NCBI GenBank assembly: GCA_029449235.1
Contig: JANATG010000016.1
Span: 62,001-126,000 of the forward strand
Reading direction: 5' to 3'
Source of the DNA: Linnemannia schmuckeri
Taxonomy: Eukaryota > Mortierellomycota > Mortierellomycetes > Mortierellales > Mortierellaceae
DNA: 64,000 bases
This document shows, in pieces, positions 11,389 to 23,385 of this stretch (position 1 is its first letter; the number at the start of each line of letters is the position of its first letter). A program made the position numbers and the translations under genes. Below the pieces are notes generated by a model. That model was not told the DNA's origin. It did not search any database and worked only from the letters and a program-made list of their open reading frames with translations.

Positions 11389-14300
11389 CGCAGTAACGCT
11401 TGAGAATGAACAGATAATAAAAAAAACCGGATTACACTTGACAGGTCAAAGTGATGCTGACTCCTGCTTCACTCGGTTGCCGTTGTTGTAGTAGTATAAA
11501 CTTCCTGGTTTGTGGTTGCACCTTTTGATTTCGCTGTTCCGTGTGCGTAAGTGTTGTTTATGCTGTTGTTCTGTCGTAGAATTGTCGAAGGTAGGGTGCA
11601 ATGGTTTCAGTCAGTCGACTAATGTGTGGGTGAGTGGAAGGTAGGGGGAGGTGTGAAGTCGAATGAAAGAGAGGAGCAAAAGAAGGCGTATAGTCGCGCA
11701 GCTCTGTGATCTACTTTCTCTAGCTGAAGAAAGAGAGAAGACAAGGAAGAAGAAAGTCGAGAAGGGTTAGTGTCAGCGTTTTTGTAGTGGTGAGATTGGT
11801 CGAGCTACGCTCCCTTTTCCTCAGCCAAGACAAGTCAAGGTAAGTCAAGGCAAGTCAGAGCAAAAAAAGAGAAGAGAGAAGGAAGTGTGAATGATAAGCC
11901 ACGGTCACCTGGCCTCTGCTGTTTTGCTGAATGGGTTCATTGTCTTTCTTTCATTCCCTGCTTGTTCTCTCTTTTATTTTTCCCGCCGCAGCCATGTATG
12001 TACACAAAATATGTGAACGCAGAGGGAACGTTAGCTCCCTTTTCCCTTCAAAAGTGAGTCCTCTCCTTCACACCAAGAACCCTACCAGCTCGTTTGATTT
12101 GTTCCCGCCAAACCGTCAGTCAGCCGGTTCATTCTGTCCGTCTAATCTACCTCCTCTCATTGCACTTCCCCAACTGAATCTCTACGCCATTGCTTTCTTC
12201 GGACGAAGAGAGAAGTATGCTGATAGTGTTTGCCTTCCCTTTCCGTTCATTGCAGTAATATTAAAAAGATGACTCGGGACTCTCTTTTGCCAACACACTC
12301 ACACCCTCACAGACATACTAAAAATAAAATATGAAAGAAAAAAAAAACTCACACACGCACACACACACATACTCTTACGATAAGCTATTACTACACCGAT
12401 AAGAGAACGAACAACCAACCAGGCAACTCGCATCTTACAAATAGCATATAACAAGTACAGTATACGCACTCTGGACTGGGATCTCCGATGTAAGACGTAC
12501 GTGTGCAATGGTTTGTTACTCATTCTGAACAATAACAAGGTGGCTGGACTCGGTTCACACACACGAGAATACGAAACAACAATAACAGTGATTGTCCATG
12601 GTATGCAAGGGAGAAGACTGTTTCGAGTGGGTGTGTTCCTAGTGTTGGTTGTTGTGTTGCCTTGTTGCTGTTGTAGTTGCTGTTGATGGGGATGAAGTGA
12701 AAGCGTGGATCCCAATAAGAGTCAGCTGAAGGAAAAAGGAAAATAAGGCTCTCTTTTTTATAATGTTGTTGTTCGTTTTCACCTTGAGACTTTTCAAAAG
12801 CATTCAATTCCACAGTCAGTAATTACAGACAATCAGTCAGTCGAATGAGATTCAACCCTAGCCTTCTTTGCTTATTACTCTTGCTTTGCTGTTGTAGCTG
12901 TTGCTGGTGCTCTTTCCCCGTTTCCTGGTCAATGCAGCAAAGCAGGGTATAAATGTCGCAAAAATAAAGGTCAAGAGTGGGTGTGTGTAGTTCGGGAAGT
13001 GCGATGGCGTATGTGAGAGAGTGCGTGTGTCCAGGAAAGAGTAAAGGCAAGTGAGTGTTGTACTGGGAAGAGCTGGTCCACATACACACGCTGTTGTAGT
13101 TGTAGTTGTTGTTTTCCTCTTTTATGGAGCCCTCGGAGAGTGTGAAGAGAAAGTCGGAATTCCAGGGATCTTACGTCCGAAGTGACAATGGCAGGTCAAC
13201 AGACTTTTTTTAGACGGTGGGAGTGAAGGTGCAAAGAGAGAGTTGTTCTTAGTGAGAGTTGCGAGGCTGCTTGCTTACCTGTGAGAAAGAAGCTTGCTCG
13301 GATGTGAAGTTGATGTTTTTGTTGCTGTTGTTGTAGTAGACGACAAAGGAGTGGCGAAAGAAGGGACGTGAGTGGATGGTGAATGTGTGAGAGAAGAGAA
13401 GAAGAGGAGTGATGAAGAAGTAGAGGAAGAAGAAGGATCTGAACAAGACTGACGAGTGTGGGTGGGAGGGAGAGGAGGATGTGCTGACGAGAGGAAGGAT
13501 CGAATCAGTTGGAAGGGAGAAGAACAAAAGAAAGAGAAAAATAAAAAAACGTGGGCAAGGGAAGGGAAGGAAGAAAGAGGTGAGAGGAGGGAGGAGCGAA
13601 AAGAAAAAAAAAAAAGAAAACAAAGGCGAGAGAGAGGCTGGTAGATAGACAGGCAAGAGTTATGAAAGCAACTCTCTGGATGAGAGAAAAAAAAAAAAAA
13701 AAAAAAAAAAGGAAAAAAAAAAGAAGAAAAAACGATGCATGAGTAACAGACTGATGGCAGGTCAGAACACGTATAGATTTTAATTTCACGTACACGTCAA
13801 GTCTTGTGTTTGCCACCAAATTGCAGAGAATATTGCAGACATCCAAAAGAGCACAAGTAGCGGGCATGGTTTGCTTGTTCGACAAGATTGACGTTTTGTT
13901 TATCGCCTTTAGTAAGAGCAAGATAAGCACGACGACAATGAAATAGAATGATGAGATGTTGTTTAGTGCTAGAAGAACAGAATGAAAATAAAAAGAATGA
14001 AAGAAAGCATGCTAGTGAACAACAACGGCCTGTGACCCTTGATCAATGGTAGATTGGACGAGGGTCACTTGTGTTTATATTTGTTTTCTTCCCTGTACGC
14101 CCAGCAGACTGTCTGTGTGTGTTTTTATGTATGTATGCAACTATGCATGTGTGTGAAAGTTAGAGAGGCAACGAAGTAATTACATAAATCAGCACAACGA
14201 ACGACTGACTGGCGGTGCAATTTCGTTCTTCGTTTTCGTTTCTTTATCGCCGGTAGATGATGATGATGAACAAACGACGAGAGACATCAAGATACAAATA

Positions 14301-14716
14301 CGACGACAATGAACACCTGCCTCAGTCAGCCTTTTTTGGATTTCTTTATCTCTCTCTTTTGGTCAGACGACGAACGACTTTACTTCTCTTCTTTATCTTT
14401 GCCCTTCATTGTCCAAAAAAACTCTCTTCTTCTTTTACTTCTCTTCTTTTGTTCCTTTTCTCTCTTCATTTCCATTTTTTGTCTTCCTCGATTTTCATTT
14501 ACCTTTCTCACTTTTCTTCTCCTTATTCTCACTCCTGCTTCTCCTTCCTTCTCTTTCCTTCTCTTTCCTTTTCTTATACGCAACTCCACCTTTTCAATCA
14601 TTAATAAAAAGGGGCAAGATAACGACCCCAACAAGAGAATGCGAGAGAGAAGTGTGTCGCTTGTTGATTGACCTACTTCCGAGCACACAACACGAAAAGA
14701 TTTGTTATTTCGCACA
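11389..14716. other. Long divergent intergenic region, purine/pyrimidine-rich
   Basis: 3.3 kb between two divergent genes, unusually long for this window. It has many GA- or CT-rich tracts, CA repeats (12350-12370), a 24-nt poly-A run (13687-13710) and a strong CT tract just before the CASTOR-like gene (14400-14580). Long open frames here are low-complexity artefacts. Unseen UTR exons or ncRNA are possible but unsupported. Confidence 0.45.
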
Positions 14717-17663
14717 ATGTCAATCACGCTGCAGCCCTGGAAGCTCCAGCTCCTCTCCATCCCAAAGACATACCCCCAGTCCATCGCAGGATGCACTCAT
14801 GCCATCGTCAAAAACATCTTCTTCCCCCAGAGGTAAGTTTTTTCTAATACACTAAACAAGAATGAAGCGGCTGGTGAGCGCAATACTTACTATGCCTCGT
14901 ATTCAATTGAACACAATAGTCGGGAGACACTGTTCTCGTTCACACAGAACGCACTGGAACTCAATATTGTCGCCAACGTGGAAGTAATTGCAAATGACTT
15001 TATGTCACTCCATCTCGAAGGCATGAAGGTGTCGGAGGATGTGTTTTGTGCATTCATGGTCGATGACCCCGACGGCATCGGTAAGTTCATTTCTTTCCTC
15101 TATTTTTCTTTTCCCGCTCTTTTTTTTATGTTTTATTTTGTTGTGTGGGAAGGTTGTTTTTGATCATGCACATTAAACTACATATGATTATGTGTTTGCA
15201 TAAACAGTTTGCCTTTCACTCTCTCTCTCTTTTACACGCACAAACACACTTACACATACATACACACATGTATGTCTTCTCTCGATCAGTTTCGGTGCAG
15301 CAAAGGAGAAAAAAGCAAAGAGAAATGATAAAGATAGTCAAAGTGATATGTGGACTGGATGCGTTTACAGCAGGAATGAGTGAATCAACCGGAGATAAGA
15401 GAGAGAAAGAGAGAGACAAAGAAAGAGGACTCTAGTAAGAAACGAGCGACCTGGTGTGCAGGATTCAGTCCGCTTCGTCTATATAAAAAACCAACGAGCG
15501 GCCAGTCCGATTAGAGTTATCGTTGCACATGATTCAAAACCTTCATCGTGTCTGTCGTGCAGCATACCATATGATTGGTTGTTCTCTCCACTTGTGTTTA
15601 TTGTGCTTAACTTTTTACTTGCCGCTTACTTCATCCACCTCACTTCTTATTAGACAACTCGGGAAGGCGCATCAATGAACTGTCAGCATTGCTAAGCAGG
15701 AACGGGATATCGATCTTCTATTTATCAACACGGATCACAGACCTCATCCTCGTCAAGGAAAAACGACTCAAACTAGTCCTCCCCACTATCCGCTCTATTT
15801 TTTCATTATCTGTCGACTCAGACTGCGATCTGTCATCTTCTACCAGGGGAGAGGAATATTCGGACCAAGGATCATTTCCTGGAAGCAGTTTTACTTCCAT
15901 AAACTCGTTCCTCCATACCCCTTCCTCGCCATCCTCAACAAGGATCCAATCCATTCATTACCAATACCAACCACCCCAAGGAGGGGGCTCATTCAATGCT
16001 GCTCAATTTCAGTACCATCAACAACAACAGCAGCAACAGCATAATCCTTTACAGCAACAATCACCGTCGTCGGCGTTCTATGGAAGCAGCTTTGGAAACA
16101 GTTTCACAAAACCGTCCACAGGAATCTCTATTCCATTCGGAAGGCGATCCAGCAGTAACTATGGGCACTATGCATCTACCTCCTCGATGGCGATTGGAGC
16201 AGGACGGCCCGGAGGACGGTACAGGACACGGAACCAGTCCGACTCGGATTCTTCTTCGATCGACGGCCTGGGACGTTATAATAGCAATACTGGAACAATG
16301 TCAACGAGTCACAGTCAATCACAACTCTTCCAGAGAAGTCACCACCGTCGACAGAGCTCAATCGCCGAATCGTCATTCGGAGACGGGATCGGTCGGTTCT
16401 TCCCCAAGAAGCATGCCCAGGGTTCATCGGTCGATAGTATGGACAGTATGGGACATGCTACTGCGATGATAGGCGAGATGCCTGCCCCTGTCAACTCAGA
16501 CAATAGCCCACACTTGACCTTCAATGCACTCAACAAGAAGGCTGTTGCGGGGGGTCCGGACTCTGCGGGATCGTCGACATCGTTTCATCCATTGACGCCC
16601 AGCGGGAGCAGTTTTCCAGCGTTTGGATCGATGTCTTCGTTTATGGGTCTTATGCAGGAAACACTGGAGGAGCAAGAGGAGAGAGAGTCTGATATCAAGG
16701 AGAAGATTCGCCGGTCTTGTCCTCGATCTGTCATCGACGACAAACTCATGCTCGCTGGTCTTGCTCCGTACGCCTTTTTTTCTTGTTTTAACGTGTATTC
16801 AGTTCTGAGCTATGATTTCCTTCTTCCAACTGTCGACTGACCTATGATTTCCTTCTTCCAACTGTCGACTGACCTATGATCTCCTTTAATTTTGTCCATC
16901 ATACAGAGAGTACCAGGCAGAATGGGCGGTGACGTTGATCAAGGTCCTCTTTTATCCAGACCAGCTCCCCGGATTCTCAAGGTATACATATATCGTTGCT
17001 GTGGCTTCGTACTTCTTGCAGAGGCAGCTGTGAGCATTGTGGGTTCCAAACTAACCAACAACCACTTTCTTCTCTGATCACATAGCGATTCCAAATCTCG
17101 TTTCATCTCCTTCACAACAACGGACGAGGGCACTTCCCTCATCGCCGTAAGTGCTTCTCCTCCCTCCGCTCATTACCTATCGATTGTCCATTCCAGCAAC
17201 GCCCTAACCCTCACTCACTTGGCTTTTCATACTTCTACAAAACTAGGACCAAGAGGTGTTGGGCCATTTTGAGGACCACATGTTGAACATGAGTTCCTCC
17301 GAGACCATGCTTCGATGCATTCAGGTCGATCTGTCGACGTTTGGACTAGATACATATGGATTAGTCTACTCGATGTCGAACCCGCTAGTTGATCATGGTG
17401 TCAATTTGCTTTGTCTAAGCACCTTCCGAACTGCGAATGTTTTGGTAAGTTCATCTTTGGGCATCTCTTTTTTGTTTTTGGAGGAGGAAGGATTCAATTG
17501 AAGTGTTGAAGTGGGTGGCGTTGTACTGTACGTGTTGTATCGTAAAACATGTTTTTTTTTTTTTATTGTGGCTAACGCGTCCCTTGCATGTTTGTTTTTT
17601 TTGTGGCAGGTTCAAGATTCTGACCTGGAGAAGTCGCTCAAGATCCTCAGTCTCTCCGGATGA
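14717..17663 (+). CDS. CASTOR/GATS-like ACT-domain protein
   Basis: Exons 14717-14832, 14920-15080, 15654-16767, 16907-16981, 17086-17146, 17247-17444 and 17610-17663 give 592 residues with all phases consistent. The N-terminal part (PWKLQLLSIPKTYP, IVKNIFFPQR, ELSALLSRNGISIFYLST, ITDLILVKEKRL) and the C-terminal part (PEYQAEWAVTLIKVLFYPD, DHGVNLLCLSTFRTANVL) follow the ACT-domain layout of animal CASTOR arginine sensors, which bind arginine and regulate GATOR2/mTORC1. Between them is a Ser/Gln-rich linker of about 260 residues that animal CASTORs (about 330 residues) lack. Ligand and pathway in this fungus are inference. Intron 3 contains a 32-bp tandem duplication. Confidence 0.75.
16810..16880. 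repeat. Tandem duplication of a 32-bp unit in an intron
   Basis: The unit begins CTATGATTTCCTTCTTCC and ends CGACTGAC. It occurs at 16810-16841 and 16842-16873, and a third partial copy follows. It lies between exons 3 and 4 of the CASTOR-like gene. Confidence 0.9.
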
Positions 17664-17959
17664 ACGTATTCCCTACCCTCCTTCCTCTACCTTCGAGCAT
17701 GTGCATGTACATTATTTTTTTCCTATTAAAATTGTTAAAAATTTCCTTACTCGGTCCTATAGACCAATTCGGCATATTTTTTTTTTTTCGCGTCAAGTCC
17801 TCGTCCTATCACGCTCCACCTCGCACTTTTTCATGCAAAAGATAACCTCGGGTTTCTCTTGCTTTTCTTTCTTTATTCTTCACTTCCATCTCACCTTCAC
17901 CCAAACCACTCTTTTCTCTCTCCTCCACATCCGCACCACATAACACAAAATAAACCAAT

Positions 17960-18505
17960 ATGCCCCTCCAAACATTCCTCCAGAACGTCCTAGCATCTCC
18001 CTCAAGTCAAACAGCGCTCAAAACCCTTACCGTTGGATCCATCGGTATCTTCGCAGGACAAGCGTTATCTTACAGCACCATCATCATGCCCGCCCTCCGC
18101 ACCATCCCTCCTCTTACAGCCCTCCCTGTCTGGGCGAAATGTTATAACACCGGCAAGAACATCCAAGTCCCGCTCATCCTCACCTCGCTCTTTGCGGGTC
18201 TGCCAGTGTATTACAAGACCAAGAATGCGTTTTTCTTGATGGGTCCGTTGGTGATGGGTGCGATTATCCCGTACACGTTGGCGCTTATCATGCCGATCAA
18301 TCAAACGCTGCTGAATATCTTGGACGGAAACAAGGGAGGAAAGGGAAAGCACAGCAGCAACCACGGGAAGGGGGAAGGGGATTTGAAGGAGTTGTATGTC
18401 CAGTGGGATCTTCTGCACTTTGGAAGGACAGTGATGAGCTTGGCGGCTTTTGGGTTGACGCTCTATGGATCCTTCTCCCGACATGCTCTTACCATGTTCC
18501 AGTAA
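17960..18505 (+). CDS. DUF1772 (anthrone oxygenase-like) membrane protein
   Basis: Single exon, 181 residues, 296 bp downstream of the CASTOR-like gene. It has about four hydrophobic segments (TLTVGSIGIFAGQALSYST, VPLILTSLFAGLPVYY, FFLMGPLVMGAIIPYTLALI, TVMSLAAFGLTLYGSF). Family marks are the early PAL segment, PINQTLL after the third helix, and WDLLHFGRTVM before the last. DUF1772 includes fungal anthrone oxygenases and many uncharacterised membrane proteins; no biosynthetic cluster surrounds it, so no substrate is proposed. A Gly/Lys/His-rich loop (GNKGGKGKHSSNHGKGEG) lies before the last helix. Confidence 0.7.
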   Translation: MPLQTFLQNVLASPSSQTALKTLTVGSIGIFAGQALSYSTIIMPALRTIPPLTALPVWAKCYNTGKNIQVPLILTSLFAGLPVYYKTKNAFFLMGPLVMGAIIPYTLALIMPINQTLLNILDGNKGGKGKHSSNHGKGEGDLKELYVQWDLLHFGRTVMSLAAFGLTLYGSFSRHALTMFQ

Positions 18506-18983
18506 ACATAGATAGATAGCCGTTCTTTTTTTTTTTTTTTTTTCTTTTTATTCAGTACCATTTTCCATGCAATGTAAACAGTCATCATCATACGCTCTTT
18601 TCTCAGCAACGATACGGAAGATAAACAGGAAGCAATGAAACAAGAAAAGGAAATTTTTCGTTTGGTGGCGACATGGGATAATCGGCGCAGGCAAGCAGAA
18701 GGCGTCCCACCGACGTCACAGAAAAGTTTGTGGTGATGGGCACACAGCGAGAAGAGAATAAGAGAGAAAGACGTGGGGGCGCAAGAGAGGAAGGAGAGGC
18801 GTCGACTCAGCCAGACATACAACTGAACTGTCCGACTCTAAATAAAAAGACAAAACGCTTCGTTTGTCATTCTTCTTCTTTCTCCTTCTCCATCGACAAA
18901 CCACCTCTGCCCCCTCCCCTCTACTCGCTCCTCTTCTTCACTTCTTCACCCTTACCTCTTACCAACTTGCACTCACATCAACA
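18506..18983. other. Intergenic region, promoter of the E2 gene
   Basis: A poly-T run follows the DUF1772 stop (about 18526-18543). A CT-rich tract precedes the ATG at 18984. No gene is seen. Confidence 0.5.
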
Positions 18984-20879
18984 ATGGCTCTTCGCAGACT
19001 CCAGGCCGTATGTCCCATACACCTCTTCTTGGTTTATTTGCATTACTCAGCTACTTTGTTTGCTCATGGTCATCTGTGCCTCACTGGCGAGAACGCATTC
19101 ACTAATTCGCCCTCGACTTGACGTCTTGAACTGCTACTAGGAACTCCTCGACCTTAACAAGAACCCTATCGATAACGTCACCGTCGGGCCCGTTGACGAG
19201 AGCAACGTCCTCCACTGGCGAGGTATTTTTTGCTTGCTTATTTGTCTGCTTATTGTTACACCTCTCTCCCTCACACACCCTTGTGTTTAACTGGACCCGA
19301 TTTGACTCGGTGGAGAGGCGTAAGGAAGGAAAATACAAAACAGAGTATTACTCGCATGCATGGATACAGAGGCAGAGGAATATACCCAAGGAGTTATCGT
19401 GTTCAGGAAGTATTTACTTTTATTGTTTCGCGTGCGCGGTCAAGTGTTCCTGTTTTTTCACTGGTCATATCGACATACGACATAGGGATGACACCAAAAT
19501 AGCGACTCGCGTCTCTTTCTTTCCATTCTCAGGAAAACAGCAGGAAGGGGACTCAGGAGAGCAGCAGATCCCTTCTTTCTATCCTCCACACTTGATGCCG
19601 AAGTGCTGCTCTACCAGCGTTGACTTCTTTTTCCTGCGGCAACGAACAAAGGCCCCCTGTTGGTGGAAACGTGTCATTGTTATGACTTTAGGAATCAATT
19701 GGAGTCTAAATTTACTAACCCACCCCCTTCACTTTTTCTTCGCTGTTTTTGACTCTTTTCCTTTTACTCTTCTCTCCCCACCTTGGGAACTTGCAATGGT
19801 TATTGTTGCTCCATCCTATTAGGCCAGATCACCGGACCTGTAAGTCGACTCTTCTTTCTTTTCTTTCCACTGGCATGTTGACTTCGAGACAGTCTGGGCT
19901 GTGCATGATATAGAACAAAATGTCGCCTTTCTGCCTTCCTTCTCCGCACTTGTTTCTCACGTCTACTTTTGTGACCCATGACATACACATACATAACGGG
20001 AATCGAAAAAAATACTGACCTTATCCCGCAATGCTATGCTGTTGTTTGATGATGATAGGCCAACTCTCCTTACAAGGGTGGTATCTTCAAGCTGGATATT
20101 GTCTTCAACACTGACTACCCCTTCAAGCCCCCAAAGGTATATTCACTACCAGGGAGCAAGACCTTTATCTCTCCGTTTTTCCGTGTGGGAAATGACGTTG
20201 TGATATTTGATAACAAAATCAGCAAAATTTATGGAGATCGACCTTGTTACTCATGTCGCCTACTTTTCTTCATTGCTGACTTTAGGTCAAGTTCTTGACA
20301 AAGGTGTACCACCCTAACATTGATGAGGAGGGCGCCATCTGCGTTGCCTTGTTGAAGAACGACCAGTGGAAGCCAGCAACACGTATCAGTCAAGGTAAGA
20401 TATCATGGACAGAAGGACTGTGGTTGATACAGGAAGACAAGAGGAACAGGAAGGGGGAAACAAAAGGGGGGGGGGGGGGGGGGGAAGAGGAAAGAGGCGC
20501 GATCTGTCGACTCTAGTGAATCATTTCTCTTGAGAGCACACATAATGACTGAGTGCCTTTTCATGTCACAGAAGGCAGAGACTGATCTGATTTTCTTGTT
20601 GTCTTACAATTACCCTAACAAAACAGTGTTGAAGTCGTTGGTGACGTTGTTGGAGCAGCCTAACCCTGATGATCCTTTGATGACCGACATTGCAGAGATT
20701 TACTCGACAGACCAGGCCAAGTTTCAGAAGAACGCCAAGGAGCATACCAAGAAGGTACTATGTCCCTCCTCTTTTGCGAGATGTTGACATGTATGCACGT
20801 TGGGATAGATATGATGTTTGAAGCACCGAATTAACACGGTTTTGTTTTCTTCTCTTGCAAATAGTACGCCTCCGCGTAA
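18984..20879 (+). CDS. Ubiquitin-conjugating enzyme E2, UBE2L3 (UbcH7)-like
   Basis: Seven exons: 18984-19007, 19141-19222, 19823-19839, 20059-20136, 20286-20394, 20627-20754 and 20865-20879; 150 residues. It has the full UBC fold: DYPFKPPKVKF, the HPN motif in VYHPNIDEEGAIC with catalytic Cys86, then QWKPATRISQV and FQKNAKEHTKKY near the end. The WKPATR and KNA-EHTKKY features and the position of Cys86 point to UbcH7/UBE2L3 rather than Ubc4/5. UBE2L3 works with HECT and RBR ligases by cysteine transfer; the same use is inferred. Exon 3 is 17 nt and the last coding exon is 15 nt. Intron 5 carries a 19-nt G run. Confidence 0.93.
20466..20484. repeat. Poly-G run (19 nt) in an intron of the E2 gene
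   Basis: An uninterrupted G tract about 70 bp after the donor of intron 5. Its placement resembles that of the G tract in the Kre9-like gene. Confidence 0.9.
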
Positions 20880-21124
20880 ACAGACGACCTTGGATATTCG
20901 TCTTCTAACAGCCATAAAACAATCAAAACAACAACACTTGTCCATAGCACTCCTTCTTCCTTGACTTTCTCTTAGCCTTCTGCATTTTCGAGTAAAAACA
21001 AACAAAACAAATTCAGATTTAAATACTTTTCTTGAGGGGAGTTATTGACCTAATATCTACGACTGTTGTGTATTATGGTTGGAGTAGTTCGGTAGTCGGG
21101 GAGGGTCTGGGAAAGCGGGGGTTA

Positions 21125-22829
21125 TCAAAGGAGGGGAGAGAGGAGGGGAATGCCAGGGCCGATAAGGTACCACATCTCGTCATCCTTATTACCCTCATCC
21201 ACGTCTTCGCTGTCCATGTCCCGAGAGTCTTGTTCTTGTTCTGAAGTAATAGCTGATGAGGAGGAGGGACCAAAGATGTGTATATGATGAATAGGCCATC
21301 GAGCCGGCTTCTTGCTGGTTGTTCTGCAACCCTGATTCCAACATGACTGTGTTGCCGATACCTCCTGCCCCTGATCACCATCTTCTTCCATCTGAAAGGG
21401 AGAGGGAATGGGAGAAGGGGTGGGGTAGTCTTGGTGGAGGACGAGGTGTTGTTGGGGAAACATGCCTGTAAAGATTTTTCCTGCAGGGGCGCGCATGAGG
21501 AGGTGGGTTTTCGTCCTGTGGCGAAGGGGGTTTGTTCCCAACAAGTTGTTGCCTTGTTGTTGTTGTTGTTGTTGGTATTGTTGCTCGCTGTAATCTGATT
21601 CATTGGTAGAACGGTGTTGGTCTGAAGAGTATGTTGGGAAGGTTGTGTGGATGCCCATGAGGTTCTGGATGAGGAGCCTGTCCCATTTCTTTTCTTCCCT
21701 CGTCCTGCGGGCTTGTTCGTCCACTGAGATTGGTGCTGTTAATGGTGGCGTGGCAACATGGTTGCTGTACGTAGTGTTGGAGGGAGTGGATGAAGAGGGG
21801 CTGGGGAGTCGAGGTTCGAGAGGTCCAATGCGGATCATGTATTGTTCTGTTAGGGTTGTGAGGGTTGTCCCGAAAACGAGTGCTAGTGAGATATACCGTG
21901 GTTGTTGTTGTGGGCGTGGAAGCGATGTTCCTGAGGTTGGAGGCGTAAATATTGTGGCGGAATCGGGAGTTGTTGAGTGGCGGAGGTCGAAGTAGAGTTG
22001 GTCGTATACGGATTCTTCGAGATCAACGAACATCCTTTCGCCTATTTCCAGAAACTAAGTTGTTCAAGTGCAAATAAGGATCGGAAGTGTTAGTTTTATG
22101 GGTGAATGTAAAGCGAATTAATTACGTGATTGAATAGGTGAGTGTGAAGTAGGGGTACCTCTCGAAGGGACTTTGTGGGGATGATAAAGTCGTTCTCCTC
22201 ATCATCATTGTTCTGAGCGTGGTTCTGTGTACCGAGGTGGGGATCGTAGAAGCAGGAATGGCCTTGTTGAGATTCCATATCCTGGCGCATATTTTCTTGC
22301 ATTAGCTACGTTGTAGGTTGGAATAGAAGGAAAGAGAGTTAGGGAAGTGTGAGGTGGAGGTATAAGTTGTGGGTGATAGACCGATCCCATAGGGTGTGGT
22401 AAGCTTTTTTCAGTAGTTTTCTTACAAGGAACTCCAGGTGCTCCCATGTGCTGTCAAAAGAAAAACGAGAGGCAAAAAAAAAAGGTAATGTTAATTTTAC
22501 TTCGAAAATGTACTCAAGTCGTTGTCTGCAGTCTGCAGAAATGACATATCAAAATCATGACTTCCCCCTCCCTATCTCTAAAATAATTGTTACCTGCCCA
22601 TTTGTCCACGGAGATACATAAGCGTCTGTACCACTTTACGAACCATCCGGAGAGCGGTTTCTGCAGGGATTGGGCGTGGGAGCGTCATGTCGACCAGCAT
22701 TGAGGGGGCTTGTTCAACCGCTGTCCGAGGTTGTCCTGCAGGCTGAGTTGAAGCTGATTTGTCCTGGTAGCATATATGATGGCTATACCACTCTGCCACT
22801 GAAGTCGTGTCCGGAGATTCGTAGACCAT
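21125..22829 (-). CDS. p31comet / MAD2L1BP-like HORMA-related protein
   Basis: Minus-strand exons are 22829-22594, 22450-22426, 22305-22159 and 22054-21125; 1,338 nt, 445 residues, phases consistent. The segment DMTLPRPIPAETALRM, VQTLMYLRGQM, WEHLEFL resembles the start of the p31comet fold (a proline-containing strand, a helix with LLKHIMYQR-type sequence, then YEQLKHF). Further matches in order are MFVDLEESVYDQLYFDL, the helix KKWDRLLIQNLMGIH and the closing strand MWYLIGPGIP. p31comet binds Mad2 and with TRIP13 silences the spindle checkpoint. The protein is longer than the human one (274 aa) because of Ser/Thr/Gln-rich insertions. The match is by fold order, not strong identity, so moderate confidence. 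The second exon is 25 nt. Confidence 0.55.
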
Positions 22830-23265
22830 GTTTGCGTTGGCTGATGCTGATGGTGAATGAGCCTTTTGTTTTCCTTGAATTGACTTCCTTAGCGGTCTCG
22901 GTTCTGTTGTCTCTGCGTTCTTGAGTAATGGGGATGGAGGAAGATGTCAAGAGGAGAGTAAGGCTGGTGGCAAAAAATGTTTATCGTAACGAACAAAAAG
23001 GCGACCGTTGTAACACGCGCCGAGACAGTCACAGTCAGCTTTGTCTTCTTGCGGGTTGGACGAAAGGGAGGTTGGGAGAAACGAGCATAAACCCTCATCA
23101 AGGCGCTATGATCTTGGCGGTGGTTCGTTTTTTGTGCTATGGGCATGTGCCAGCTACTCCACTGGCTACGGATATGCACATGGCTCCTCCCTCATATGTT
23201 ATGCATAAATGCGGCGTTTGACACTCCAGGGTGTAAGATTTGCCAGATTGGTGGCAAAAATTTAA
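22830..23265. other. Intergenic region between p31comet-like gene and transposon
   Basis: 5' flank of the p31comet-like gene up to the target-site duplication of the transposon. No gene is seen. Confidence 0.5.
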
Positions 23266-23273
23266 AAGAAAAA
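23266..23273. repeat. Target-site duplication, left copy
   Basis: AAGAAAAA directly abuts the left terminal inverted repeat and is identical to 31154-31161 on the far side of the element. Confidence 0.75.
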
Positions 23274-23289
23274 GGCTGGGGACAATGGA
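23274..23289 (+). repeat. Left terminal inverted repeat
   Basis: GGCTGGGGACAATGGA, matching the reverse complement of 31137-31153 with one mismatch and one gap. Confidence 0.75.
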
Positions 23290-23385
23290 CGCCAAAATTA
23301 CGTCACCGAAACGACTCATTATAGCATCCACTGCCCCTCTACCTGCACTAATGCATGTGTACGAACATGCTAAACTAAAACTAGT
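23290..23385 (-). other. 3' flank of Fanzor gene; candidate guide-RNA (omega RNA) scaffold
   Basis: The 112 nt between the Fanzor stop and the element end is where TnpB/Fanzor systems usually encode their RNA. On the minus strand it holds a perfect 6-bp hairpin (GCATGT-TCGTAC-ACATGC at 23370-23353), then runs through the inverted repeat. A guide read past the end would begin in flanking DNA with TTTTTCTTTTAAATTTTTG. This is positional inference only; no transcript evidence is available. Confidence 0.35.

Noticed and set aside
12299..14855. Several long frames rich in Ser, Leu, Phe, Arg or Lys
   Set aside because: They follow CT- or GA-rich tracts, occur in several frames at once, and have no domain signal; the real gene starts at 14717.
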